From Diplosphaera chodatii (Eukaryota; Chlorophyta; Trebouxiophyceae; Prasiolales; Stichococcaceae): a DNA stretch of 64,000 nt. How positions within the stretch are numbered: position 1 is the first letter of the stretch; every line of letters begins with the position of its first letter. Positions 35,054 through 47,500 of this stretch are shown piece by piece. The notes beneath the pieces are model-generated. The model was not told where the DNA came from and searched no databases. It was given only the letters and a program-made list of their open reading frames with translations. The stretch lies in the NCBI GenBank assembly GCA_032358165.1, contig JAALGY010000039.1:62001-126000 (forward strand), read 5' to 3'. The translations under genes were made by a program, and so were the position numbers.

Positions 35054-36634
35054 CAGTGCAGCTCCTGCTGCCCGGCACAGCGCCGCGAAACCGCCGCCAC
35101 GCCCTCACCGCCTCGTCTGCCCATATCACCTGAGCAGCCAGCATACTCTTACGGTGTCAATAACCCTGGCCTTCATCACACCCCACCATCCAAGGCTGTG
35201 TGATGTGGGCAATGCTTCAGACCTGTGGGCTGCTTGAGGAAGTGGCTCGGCCACTGCAGTCCTGCAGCATTTCAGCCTATGATCTGCAGCTGATTCACGG
35301 CCACCTGATGCAGCCGACAGCAGGGGGCTGCATGTCAATTACACGCTTGCAGCAGTGCGGGCTGCTGCAGATGGCTGCTCGATTGCATGACCCAAACAGC
35401 GCTGAGCTCGAGGTACGATGGCTGGACTGCGCACAACGGCAAGCTGTTGTGGCTACCAAGGACCTGTGCAGTCCGCAGTTCACCAACATTCATTCCGGAC
35501 TGCGCACAGCGGCCGTAGATCCCGGCACTGCGATTATTCACAGTCGCACCTGCGTTGATACACGGGCTGCGGAGCCGTGTGTCACCGTACCCAGCGACCA
35601 ACGTCGCCGATGGCCGCTGTGTGGCTTTGCCGGCCGTTTCAAAGGGCTTGAGTTCGCGTAAACATGCTACGTCGGGGCCTGTACCGCATGAAAGCCTGTG
35701 AAACCCCCGATGGTCACGGAGTTGGACTTCGCACGGCGCCCGCACTGGCGCGCAAGCTGATTGTACACCTGTGCTGTAGGAGCGTCACAGCGCCTCAGCC
35801 GAATGTGGTGGCGGTAATCTGCACGGACGCAATCTGCCTGCTGCTGACGACATCACGGAAGGACCAGGATGGCCGCCCTGGAGGGCCTGCCTGATAGCCC
35901 GTGGCAGCGGAAGCTTTGGATGCATCAATGCAGCCTTGCTCAGCTGTGAAACTTGCTAGCTTCTGGCTGCACAGCGAGCAATGCATCGATGTGCGACCCG
36001 ATGTCAACTGGTTGGTGCGCAACGTTTTCAGAAATGGTGACAAGTAGCAGCACCAAGCATGTAAATTCTCGTCAGCAAGGCAACGCCGCCCAATCCACTT
36101 CCCTCACATGTACGTGCAACCAGCCTGTTTGGTTACTGCCACACGCTCCGCAAGTAAGCAGTGCTATACTGCACGAAAGGCTTGCTGCACGCTGCATTGC
36201 CGTCCCAGCAGCTGACGCACCGTGCCATGCATTGCCAGCAGCATCAGCTTTCAGCAGAGTCGCGCCCAGCGGTCGTTCAGTCCTCGTACACCCTGCATCG
36301 CGATACAAGGCGGTCAGTCCCTGCACATTGCCGCGACCTGACAGTGCGACCTCACACAGCGAAGCTACAAAACCCTAAAAAAATGTATTTTTTGACCAAA
36401 AAATTGAATTTCTCGTACCTGCACTCGTCAGCATCTGGGTTGTCCTCACAGTACCTGTTTCGGGCAGAAACAGCACCACATTAAACGTGAAGACGCAGCT
36501 AGACGACAATATGCGTGGTTTCGCAATCGCTAAATTGGTGGCGCAGGTGCTGGGAATGCATCAGTGCAAAACACGCCTGTCAGGCGTTTGACATACTTGC
36601 AGCAGCACATGACACACATGAGACGAGCAGCTGC
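35054..36634. other. Intergenic region between CP12 and the kinase promoter
   Basis: About 1.58 kb with no recognisable gene. A plus-strand open frame at 35200-35661 has no domain or coding signature. Around 36371-36412 there is an AT-rich patch with runs of A and T (for example ccctaaaaaaatg) that stands out from the GC-rich surroundings. The kinase promoter should lie near 35060-35600. Confidence 0.5.
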
Positions 36635-37605
36635 TCACTCCTCCAGAACGTCCTTCTTGGTGGCCTTGGTGCGCTCCCGCTTGTGGCCCAGCTCTGCGGA
36701 CAGCTCCTCCACATCGTCCCACGCGTTGGCGCACTCGCCGGTCGCACCGCCCTCGCACGTCTCGCGCGCGTTGTCGATCGCTGTCTCCAGCGCGCTCTTC
36801 TCTGTGTCGGCCTGGCATCGCAGCACAGCAGGAAGTCAGAGGTGGATGTGGATGCCAACGATATGTAGGGGGCTGACGGCAGCAACCATGCTGCGAGGCC
36901 CGCCACACAGCAGCACATGCTGGGCTGTGTTGCCACCGTGCACAAGTGTGTACGATGCGGCTGCAGGCGTAACGTATACAGTAACTGACGAATCCCGCAC
37001 TGCTATGATCATCGCACTGCAGACGACATCAGCGATGTGGTCTCAACCTACAGCGCAAGAGTACCATGTGGCAGGGATGCTGCAAACTGGTGCGATGGGT
37101 CAGGTCGGTTGCTGGCTCCCACTTAAATTTGCAGCATGCTGACTGGGTCTAGACATACCGCAGCTGCTGATCTGCAGCACTGCACCATGCACAACTACAG
37201 GGGATGTCCTGCCTAACTGAACCCTGTGCAGCGAGTTCTAGGCTGCCATCGCCGTGACTGTAGCCTAGCACTGAGTCCCAGCACATGCACAGGCCAAACG
37301 GCTCAGCCACGGGCAACGTAAGCCCACTGGAAGCCTCCAACAGACTGGAGGGATGGGGTAAATATCAGGCGCCCTGCACCCCTCCTGTGCCACACTGATC
37401 TACGCGTTCTTGCATACAACCCCTGCTGCGATGGACGTCGTGTCTGCAACAGTGGTAGCCGGGTGTGAGGCCTCACCGGCGAGGCCCGGACTGCAATGCT
37501 GCGACGGGTCTGCACGGCCACACGGCTCGGGCGGGCTGCTGCCGGCCGCTGCACGCAGGCAGGGCGCAGGCTCATCACTGGCATTGTCATCATGGTAGCT
37601 GCCAT
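36635..37605 (-). CDS. CP12: CP12-like Calvin-cycle regulator lacking the C-terminal domain
   Basis: Two exons, 37605-37477 and 36811-36635, join in phase to give 101 aa. Exon 1 is a plastid transit peptide (MAATMMTMPVMSLRPACVQR through RRSIAVRASP). Exon 2 is CP12: LETAIDNARETCEGGATGEC followed by NAWDDVEELSAELGHKRE. CP12 is the small redox-sensitive stromal scaffold that binds GAPDH and phosphoribulokinase and shuts both off in the dark. The N-terminal Cys pair (C-x7-C) and the AWD-VEEL core, linked to phosphoribulokinase binding, are present. The sequence stops at KKDVLEE, where the family continues DPLE-x-FC...NP...ECRVY. The second Cys pair and GAPDH-binding tail are therefore missing. 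A strong donor-like gtgagc overlaps the stop, so an unseen third exon is possible. Confidence 0.85.
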
Positions 37606-38178
37606 GGCTGCTGGGTGCGTAAATTGGTTGCTGAGCGTATGGGATAAGTCGCGAGCACGCGAGGCGTGCAGCCAGCGGCCTTAAACCCTTACCTTAGAGA
37701 GCAGCTGAGTTTACGGGGAAGTACTGGCTGTGCGGGTAAGTTTGTGTTGCCTGCTCCACTTGGCCCGGCTTACTGCGGACACTGCCCGCCAAACTCAGCT
37801 TTGACAACTGTATGTGATCTACAAACTGGCTGCAGCCACCAGTCATCGGACATCTGCAGGGTAGGATAGTCGTTTGCATACAACAGTTTGCCATCGTGAA
37901 GTTTGCCCACTTGGCCCTCGACGACATTGTTGGCTGTCATGCTGCCAGCGGCCGGCTGCCGCCCAGGCGTAACCATCACGCAGTCTGCCAGCACATCCGG
38001 ACGCACACCAGCTGCGGAAGCGGCACCCCGCCGCACACGGCATGCCGAAGGTGACTGCAATGCAGCGATGGCAGGTTGTCATCACCGCGACACGCTACAT
38101 GATGTTTGAAGTACACAGACACCTCTGTGTAGTATTGCATACACTGCACAATTGTCGAGTGTTTGGGGCTCCGCGCAG
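37606..38178. promoter_or_regulatory. Divergent region between CP12 and the S1-domain gene
   Basis: About 570 bp lie between the CP12 start (minus) and the first supported exon of the S1-domain gene (plus). It must contain the CP12 promoter and probably the missing first exon and promoter of the S1 gene. A candidate plus-strand frame for that first exon opens at 38042. Confidence 0.35.
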
Positions 38179-40341
38179 GTGCACAAAGGCGGCAGCGGTG
38201 GCGGTGTCCGCCATGGCAGCAGCAGCACCAGCGGCGAGACTGGGCGGTCGGCATCACCAACACGCAGGAGGAGTTCAAGCGGTGCGAGGGCGAGATGCCC
38301 GAGGACGCCGAATACGTCGAAGTCAGCCGCCTGCAGGTGGGCGTCAGTTTGCATGGAGTTCCTTTTGCGAGTGCCGTCCGAGCTGCAGGCCCTTGGCAAA
38401 CGAGCCGATGCTCTGGCGTTGTGTTCAGTTGACACATTGCTGCATGACTGATTGCAATGCTAACCGCTCATAATGGTTTCTCCCCTGGCAGATCCCGAAC
38501 CCGGAGCTGGGCCCCCTGGAGCAGCGGGTGGAGGCGACATACGAGTCAGCCACGCTGTCTGAAAGCATCAGCGTGGAGGACACCAACTACTGGTTCAACA
38601 CGCCGGAAGGTGCTCGGCCTCACCTGCAAGTCGGGGCTATCCCCATGACGTATGACAGCTCCCGCCGTCAGCTGCATGAAGGGGACAGTGTGCACAGCAC
38701 TCGCTGGATCAGGCCGGCAAGAAGGAACCAGAGCGAAGCAAGGACTAGTGGCGCTGGCTGCAGCCTCATGGCGGCAGACACGGCAGTCCCCCTTCAGCAG
38801 AGCAGAGCAGAGCACGTGACCGAGCAGTACTTTGTCCTCCTTGTGCAGAGGGTTGGAACATCAAGCCGGAGCGCGTGCTGAAGGCGAAGGAGACCACGAC
38901 AGAGATACCCACAGCGCACAACCCCGGCGATGGCCGGGTGAGCATTATACTGCATCTGCGCTCCCCAGAACACCATGCCAGAGAGCCTATGCACCCTGCC
39001 TGCTAGACTTGTGCTCACCCATGCGGTTATGTGTTCGCTGCTGCAGGCGGCGCTGGACACGATTGTGGAGGGCCGCGAGCTGACGGGGGTGGTGACGCGC
39101 ATGATGCTGTACCACGGGGCACAGGTGGACCTGGGCACCGAGTATGATGGGTGCGCCTGCAGGCGTCGCATGGGAACCTCTGTTTGTGACTGTTCGTGGA
39201 ATGCTGTCTCTGACATGGTCGGTCCAGCCACAAGTGCAGTTGCATCCACTGCTGCCAAGCGCCATCGCAGTGCGAGCGGCTCTTGCCGTCGCCTGCCGGG
39301 GATGTTCGAAGCAACTGTATACGTCAGCACCAGCCTGAGACACAGTCTGTGCCGCTGTTTGCAGGTTGATACCTGTGCAGCGCGATGAGTGGACAGAGGC
39401 GGCAGCCGAGGCGCTCTGGATTGACAACACGGTCTCCGTGCGAGTGCACAAGGTGGGATATGTGCCAGGGTCTGGGCACAGCCTCAGGCCTTGTCGGCTG
39501 TGCGCTCTCACAACAGCAAGGAAGCACGACCTACTGGCTGCCGAAAGTGTGGTAAAGACTGAGGGATGCTCGTGGTTTTGCAGGTGCGGGACCCGGGACT
39601 GTACCGGTGGCCGGTGCAGCTGGAGTTGCTGGCGCCCGCGCACCTCGTCAAGGAGCTGTGAGTCCCCTGCCCCCAACCGCTGCTCCTCAGCAAGCAAAGT
39701 CAGCCGTTGTAATAAAATGCCAGCCTGCTAGAGTGCGTCAACAATCAGGGCGCCATCGCAAGAGCGGGCAACTGTAGCATCAGCAGTGCTGCATCTCCTT
39801 CCTGCCTGCCTGGGCCCCGTTTGCCAGCCGTCACACAAGTCTGTGGAAGTCAGCGGGGCGGGGCAGCGGCAGCTGGGCTGGCCATGCTCACATGCCAGGA
39901 CTGGGTTCAGGATACATGAGCATGTCAACAGGCAGCACATACAGCTCTGCAGCCTTGCTCTTTCTGGTGGCAGTGATATGGTATGCTACTATGCACGCCG
40001 CCGCCAAAGGCGCATTGCCCTGCGCTATACCTACCCGGCAGCAGCGACCCAAGACACATTCTCTCGTCTGCACAGTACTCAAGTGCTGACACTCAGGTAC
40101 TCTCTTATGCAGGCCGCCGCCGGAAGCCCACCGCCCCGCGCTGGACCTGCGGGGGCGCGGCGACCTCGAGGAGCTGTGCAAGCAGACGGGGCGCGAGTAC
40201 CGCACCTACAACTACTACGCGCCCACCGAAACCCCGCCCTTCGACGGCGGTGAGGACGAGGAGACAGAGGGCGCTTCGCCGCAGGAGCTCTGGGCGCCCT
40301 CGGTGATGGACCGCATCTCCGACATCGCCTGCAGCCTGTGA
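38179..40341 (+). CDS. S1-domain RNA-binding protein, probably plastid (5' end unresolved)
   Basis: Supported exons: about 38179-38336, 38492-38609, 38849-38937, 39047-39150, 39365-39452, 39584-39657, 40113-40341, all in phase after the first. The sequence runs WAVGITNTQEEFKRCEGEMP, VEDTNYWFNTPEEGWNIKPE, then an S1/OB-like core GRELTGVVTRMMLYHGAQVD, DGLIPVQRDEW and NTVSVRVHKVRDPGLYRWPV, and an acidic tail ending DRISDIACSL. S1 domains bind RNA, for example on chloroplast ribosomes. In exon 1 a transit-like frame (KAAAVAVSAMAAAAPAAR) and the clear coding frame (DWAVGIT) differ by one base around 38245, so an indel or an unseen splice lies there. Plastid location is inferred from that transit-like segment. 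Confidence 0.7.
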
Positions 40342-41534
40342 CGGGCGGACAGCAGAGGCGTTCAGGTGCAGCGATGCAGCCGCAGCAGCGTGGCGGCCCA
40401 ACAAGTAGCGTTGCAAGCAGCTGTATGCAAGGCGGTGCACGGTGCTCTCGCCTTCGCAGCATGGTGAACGTGGAAGATGAGGTCGTGTTGTATTAGCAAT
40501 GCAGTTTTCATGCCGCCAGCAGGCATCGACCCTGGAGCCTGCAAACATTTCGTCATGCCAGCAGCCAAACGGTCTCAGACATGTCAGACTCTCAGTGTGT
40601 ATGTGTTTGCATGCACATCTGGTTTTGAAGGTCGACCCTCGCTATGTACTTGCAAGCAGCCAATCAAGGGCGTCTGCGCAGGAAGTTACACAACCTTGGA
40701 TGGATCACCAGGCATGACAACTTTTAGTGGGGTCCCATCCCTACGTTGACACCCTCTTACAGGAAATAGTTTTGCAAGCTGTGCTCTGCATTGTGTTATA
40801 CAGCTCACTCACGGCATCGTGCCAGCGTGCCGGTGCAACCGTTTCGAGCTCACCACCTTGGCAGCCAGCCATTCTTGAATCAAAGCGCCCCCATCGGGCT
40901 TACGGCTTCACCGCATGGGCGTCGCTGCCGCTGAACCAAGCTGTATCCCTGCCGAACGCCGTTGGGGAGATGTACAAGGTGACCTCTCCTGCGCATCACA
41001 TTTGTGCACCATCGAGAAACTGATCGGGCGCAGCAACGCTGTGCATGCCACTCATGCGCGTACCCAGTTGACGTGAGCCTTGCATCGCAGTTTACGCTTG
41101 GCACATGCAAAACACTGTTCCTACTCTCCACCCCGGGGTAGGGTGATGCACAACACGCGCACTGACATGGCATGCACCTGCTGTGCAGTGGCTTTCCGGG
41201 TTAGGCGGGCTCTCCAGCATCTCAGACGCGTGCTCAGCAGGCCGGCATGAAGACATCGCCCTGGACCAGCTCAGACACGCTGCAGAGGGAGCGAAAGTCT
41301 CACGGGGCAGCTGACACCGCGCGGTAGGACTGCCGCACAGCCCCTAGGGAGACGCCTCGCACTGGTCCACAGCAAGCAGTGCAGGAGCACCAGAGGGCCT
41401 GATATCCGGCTGGCTTCGGCGCATCCGCATTGCGCCAATGCAGCATCTGCCGATTGCCAGCTGCTCCGCGGCAGGCGCTTCAGCGGGCCCTGGCACCTCC
41501 CAGCATGCTCCGTGACAGCGGCTGAGGCTCAGCC
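40342..41534. other. Intergenic region, tandem genes
   Basis: About 1.2 kb between the S1-domain stop and the SMARCAL1-like start. No gene found on either strand. It should contain the promoter of the SMARCAL1-like gene. Confidence 0.5.
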
Positions 41535-44500
41535 ATGCAGACGCCGCCCAGCGGCATCGGCGGCCCGCGGTGCAAGGGCCACGGCAAGGCCTCGATGCAG
41601 CGCAACGTCACAAAGGGCAAGAATGCCGGCAGGTGGGGCCAAGCTGAGGCTTCACACCCACATGCAAAGCGGTGCCGGTCGTGCACATGTTGCACCACAT
41701 GCTGCCATTGAGCCAGGCGCCCACGCCAGTTCACTGCTGCAGTGGCTTGCACTTGTGCCAGACCACCGTGCATTAGAACATGCCTTGTGTAGCTGACCAG
41801 AGAGCCGGGTGTGCAGGCCAGCATGGATGTGCTCGCTGGGCCTGCCGAACGGCTGCGGCTTTGTGGCGTGGGCCGACGACGGCGGCGGCGGCAGCGGCTC
41901 ACCCCTGCGCTCGCCAGGTACCGCACTCCCTTGGCGTTAAGTTGCACCTATGCTACACGCGCTGTACTCCAGGAGTCTGCCGGTCCACCAGCAACAGAAC
42001 ATGACACACTACACAGGAACAGGCAGCGCACGGCAGGGCGCAGATGGCGGCGGCGGCGACAGCAGCGCGCGCCGGCAGCTGAACTTTGGCGGCCGCATGA
42101 CTCCCAGCGGCAACCCTGGGGCAGCTGCCCAGTACGGCAATGGCGGCGATGGCAGCAGCGGCGGCGCTGGTGCTTTGTCGCCCAATGGCGGCCAGCAGCA
42201 AACGCCGCAGCGCGCGCTGCCTGCATCCTTACGTGGCGCTGCAGCTGGTGTGCCGACTGTACCTGGACAATCCGGCTAGGTCATTTGCTTGGCAGCATTG
42301 GTTGCTGTAGCCTGATCAGGGGCACTGCACAAAATGTCACCCAGATACACCCATGCACACCTCTTGAGTCAATGCGCAACCTAGCACAGGACGTTGTACC
42401 ATTGTGCTGCCACCTACTACTAGTGGCTTTGGCTGCAGGAGGGGCGCAGCACTCTCAGGAGTATTCACCGCAGGGAACTCCGCCCGGCGCCTGCTTCAGC
42501 TGCGGGCAGCCGGGGCACTGGGCTAACAAGTGAGAGTCGCCAATATACTGCTGGCAGGCCCCTATACTTGCTGCCGCACCCCTTATCACGATCAGGTCTG
42601 CCCTATCAGATCACTGCTAAGACACTCATGCACATGCAGCTGCCCGAACAAAGATAGCAGCACGCCCAGCAAAGGCGGCGGCAGGGCGCTCCCGGCATCG
42701 CTTGCAAGCCCAACACGGCAGGTGGGCAGCATACAGCGCGTGCTCTTCTGAATCATGACGGCAGGTGGTTCATGACAACAGACCTACACCTTCCAAGGGC
42801 TGACAGACTACACCATGACCTTGTGCAGCACCAAATTTTGCATGTTGTGTGGAAGAGACCTGCCGGCAGCAGATGCGTCGTGCGACACTGCAGGGTGGCT
42901 CTGTCCCTCCAGCGGGGACGCTGCAGATCCAGCTGCTGGGCGGCGGCCGCGCCGCGGCCAAGACGGCCTTTAACCAGGCCTTCATCGACCTGCTCAAGTG
43001 GGTCACCGTGCACCCCTGACTGCACCGCGGCCGGCTGACTGGCTTGGCCTTTGCAGGTCGACAGGCTTTTGCTCGCACGCTGTGGGCATACTGAAATCAA
43101 GTATTGAATTCCTTGCTAGCTGTCGTGCAGGGCGCTGCCGGAGGTGCAGGGGGAGCTGCACTGGAACCCCAAGGGCCGGGTGTGGGAGTTCCCTGTGGCG
43201 GCAGTGCCAGCGCTGGCGGCTGCAGTTAGGGACAATCTGCTGGGCCTGGAGGTGCAGCAGCCGCCCAAGTTCGTCATGAAGCTGTTCACGCAGCACGCAG
43301 AAGGTGTGGTGACGCTGCAGAACTTCATTCATTTGATGATCGACCTTGCTGCTGAGAAGTTACCAGCATGAGAAGTCAGAGCCTCGGCAGGCGCATCCTA
43401 CAGCATGCTCGCTCACAGTCTGTGCACCGACTGCAGCGGCCCCGGACGAAGTTGAGCGGCGGCTGGGCGGCATACCCCCAGATATCTGGCAGCGGCTGTT
43501 CCCCTTCCAGCGAGAGGGCGTGCGGCGGGGCGTATCACACAGCGGCCGCTGCCTGCTGGGCGACGACATGGGGCTCGGCAAGACCGTGCAGGCACGCTGC
43601 TAGATCCCTGCTCTGTAAAGCTGCGTCCGGCCCTGTTAAGCTGAATCGAAGATGATTGCGCTGTATGGGCGCTGCACAGCTATGTGGTTTGACGGAGTAG
43701 GGACACAACTGCCAGAATGACGATTGCTGGTCAAGCTGTAGCACCTGATCTCACCTGTTGTCAGCAGAACCCAGGTGGCAAAGTATGGCACCCAGCAGTG
43801 GGTGCAAACTTTGCTGCAGATGTTGACGCTGACTGCAGACTGGCATGGTATGTGCAAAGCGGCAGCATTGTGGTGCGGCAAGGAAGGCATTACTGCTGGG
43901 GCAGAGCTATGACGTGGATCACTGCAGGCGATCTGCGTCGCGGCGTGCTTCGCAGAGGACTGGCCGCTGCTGGTGGTGTGCCCCTCGGCGCTGCGGCTGC
44001 AGTGGGCCGACGCGCTGCTCAGCTGGGCGCCGCCCGCGGCGCTGCCGCCGCCGGAGCACATCGCAGTCGTCGCCGCTGCCAAGGTGGGAATCTGACCTCC
44101 GAGCAGTGATGAATACCATGTCAAGCAGCACGGCTCATGTGGTGCTTGACCGCAACATATAGTTGTCAAACCGCTGCTGGCTGCTGGCGACTGCCGCTGA
44201 CAGCTGCTGTCGGCACCCTTGGCACGCAGCCAGGCCACATATCAGCAGCCAGGCCACATATCAGCAGCTGTCCGGGTTCGCGGTCAGCAGCAAGCAGTGC
44301 GCACGAGGCTGTCAACTGCAGCCTGCTGCCATTTGTGACATGAGCCAGCTGTGCCACCATGCTACACAGCTCTTGCAGAGCTTAAGCTGCAGAAGCAGTG
44401 CTCAGCAAGCGGGGGCTCGCTTGACTGCTGCTTATCTGTTCAGCATCTTGAGCACCCTGAATGTCAGCCCCAAAAGAGTGTGATTCACCTGTCACAGGAC

Positions 44501-47500
44501 ATCGACAAGAAGCTGACTCCCTCCTGGCGGCGCCAGCGCAAGCGCATCCTCATCGTCTCATGTGAGCGTGTACAGCTTGAACCCACCCATATGCACTGCG
44601 GGGAGATGCCCACCAGCGTGGCGTCCTCCCTGCTGAGTGCCGCATGCGGCGAGCGCTGCCCCGCACACAAAGGGCCGGCCCTCCTGCACCTGCAGATGAC
44701 CTGGTGAAGAAGCTGCCGGATGACGTCGCTGCGCAGTTCGGCGTCATCATCGCCGACGAGAGCCACGCCCTGAAGTCGCCTGCTGCCCAGCGCACTCAGG
44801 TGCCACGTTTGGCGCACATGTGCAGATATCAAGCAGCGCGGACCGTCTAGCCGATATGTAGTCCGGTGGAAGAGAAAATGTTTGTGTGGTGTACACTCAA
44901 CCCTAAACCCTAGCTGTGCAGGCGGTGGCGCCGCTGGTCAAGGCCGCGAGGCGCGCGATCCTGATCACGGGCACCCCCGCGCTGTCCCGCCCCATCGAGC
45001 TGTACCCCCAGGTGATTAACTACTGCCGTCGCTACTGCAGTCGCTGCAGTCATGAGCAATGCTGTGCCCCAGAAGGTGATCTCGGTGCCGCAGCATACCA
45101 CTTTGCCGCATCATGTGCTGACATGGGCCATCTCCTGCATCGCCACCATGCCAATCACTGCAGTTCAAACTCAAGCCTCCATGTGAACCCCTGTGCAGCT
45201 GGACATGCTGACGAACGGGCAGCTGGGGGCGCTGTCGACCTTCGGCAAGCGCTACTGCGCGCCCACCCCGTCCCCCTACGGCTACGGCACTGAGTACAAG
45301 GGGTCCGCCAACGAGGCGGAGCTGCACGCCGTCCTCGAGGTGCTGAGCGTACAGCTTCTTCCCGTACAAAATGCAGAAGCAAACCATGCGCCACATGTGC
45401 CACTGAGATGGGCCACTGCACACCAGCTGCATGCGCTGGCCACATGTTGTCCAGCTGCTGAGCCAAAGAGCAGGCAGTGGTCAGCCTCAGCTGCTGCCAA
45501 AACCCGGCCACTGTTTCGTCAGGTGGTGGGCATGATCCGGCGGCTGAAGCAGGACGTGCTGGCGGACCTGCCGCCCAAGCGGCGCATGCGGGTGCCCATC
45601 CTGCCGGACCCCGCCCGCAGCCGGGTATGCACTTCAGCTTTGCGCAGTGTCCGAATGTACAAGTGCCAGCTCTTCCTGCGGCTGCGTGCCAGATGGAACA
45701 GTAGCAGGCTGCAGTCTGTCTGCCGCAGCTCTGGACTGCTACCAGGCAGACTGAATTGGAGAGGGCAGTGTCCGACTGGCGATACGGTGTCTAGAGGCAG
45801 TGAGGCGGGCGATCCGGGAGGTGAATGGGGACAGCCGCTTGGAAGTTGGGCTTAGACCCTGGATCCGACCACCCTGATGCGCTGCAGGATTTGGAGGCGG
45901 TGAAGCGGGCGATGCGGGACGTGAACGAGGACGGGGCGCTGCGCGCCGACGAGGCGGACCGGCGGCGGCAGCAGCTGCTGAACCAGTTCTACGGCGTCAG
46001 CGGCGACGCGAAGGCCAAGCCCGCCGCCGAGCACATCACCGACCTGCTGGACAAAGGTCAGTCGTGCTTTCAGCTTGGTGCCAGTCAGTGCAAAGCAGCA
46101 GGCAGCAGAGGGTGCACCCAGCTCAGCAGCCACTGGCCAAAGCTGCCCAGGCCCTAAACAAGCGCTGCTAGACAGTAGGGTGGCATGTCAGCTATTGCAG
46201 ATCAGTAGTCCTTGCCACCATGGCTGCAGTCACCATGCGCTGCTGAGCAGACGTGCCTCCAGTGGCTGGAAGCCCCACACACAGTCGTTCCAGGCCGCCG
46301 ACCCCATGATGCTGCAGGCGCCAAGCTGCTGGTGTTTGCGCACCACACCGCGGTGCTGGACGCCATCGAGGGCGCCTGCCTGGGCAAAGCCGGCGACCGG
46401 CGGGGCGTCAGGATTGACGGCAGCACGGCGCCGGCGGCGCGGCAGGCGGCGGTGCACGAGTTCCAGACCAACGCCCATTGCCGCGTGGCGCTGCTGTCCA
46501 TCACAGCCGCAGGGGTGAGGAATGCCGGATGGAATGCCACGAAGGACAAATAGATGAATGTGTGCAGCTGCATGGAGGTGACAGCATTGCAAGCGGTGTG
46601 GAAAGTATAGAGGTGCAGTGCAGTGCCTACATTGCAGCAGCCTATCAATATGAGGCTGCAGACCAGTAGAACGCCCTGCACTTGCTTCCACAACAGGCTC
46701 GTTCGGCATGCTGCACTGCGTCCAGACAGCCACTGAGCCAAGTGTGCAGGTGGGCATCACGCTGACGGCGGCTGAGGTGGTCGTGTTTGCGGAGCTGGTG
46801 TGGACGCCCGCGCAGCTGATCCAGGCGGAGGACCGCGCGCACCGCCTGGGGCAGCTGGGCAGCCTGGAGGTGCGGGGTTCAGGGATTCTAGGTTTAGAGC
46901 CCTTTCAAGACTCTAGTGCTGCTAGCAGCAACCCCAGCGGAGAACCGCGCGCACCGCCTGGGGCAGCTGGGCAGCCTGGAGGTGCGGGATGTCAAAATTA
47001 TCAGGGTTTAAAGCCCCTTAGACCCTAGTGCTGCTGCTGGAGGTTCGTGAAGGACTGCGCGCACCGCCTGGGGCAGATTGGCAGCCTGGAGGTGCATGGG
47101 CAGAGCTGACAGGGTCCAGCATTTGCATTTTGCTGCCGTCAAGGCCTCGATGGCTCAGTAAGCAGAACAAAGTGGAGAGGTTTCAGCGTTTGCTTTGCAA
47201 TGATGACGCGCATCTGCAGCCCAGTTGAGCCGAGCCGCTGACGCAGGTGCACTACCTGCACGCGCCAGGCAGCATCGACGACATCATGTGGCCAAACGTC
47301 AGGTGCTCAATCACAGTGCACTGGATACAGCATTTGGCTGCTGTCAACAGATTTGTACGTGCAGTCTGGTGAAGTCGTGCTGTTGCACATACGCTGCACA
47401 TATGATGAGCAAGCCAGCATGTGAGGTGCTGTCTGCAACTGTGAATGCCACACAACAATGCGCTGCACACAGCGCGTATGCTTGTTGTGTTAGTGATGCC

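Noticed and set aside
35200..35661. A 153-codon plus-strand frame between the kinase and CP12
   Set aside because: No domain, no splice partners and no composition like the neighbouring coding exons.
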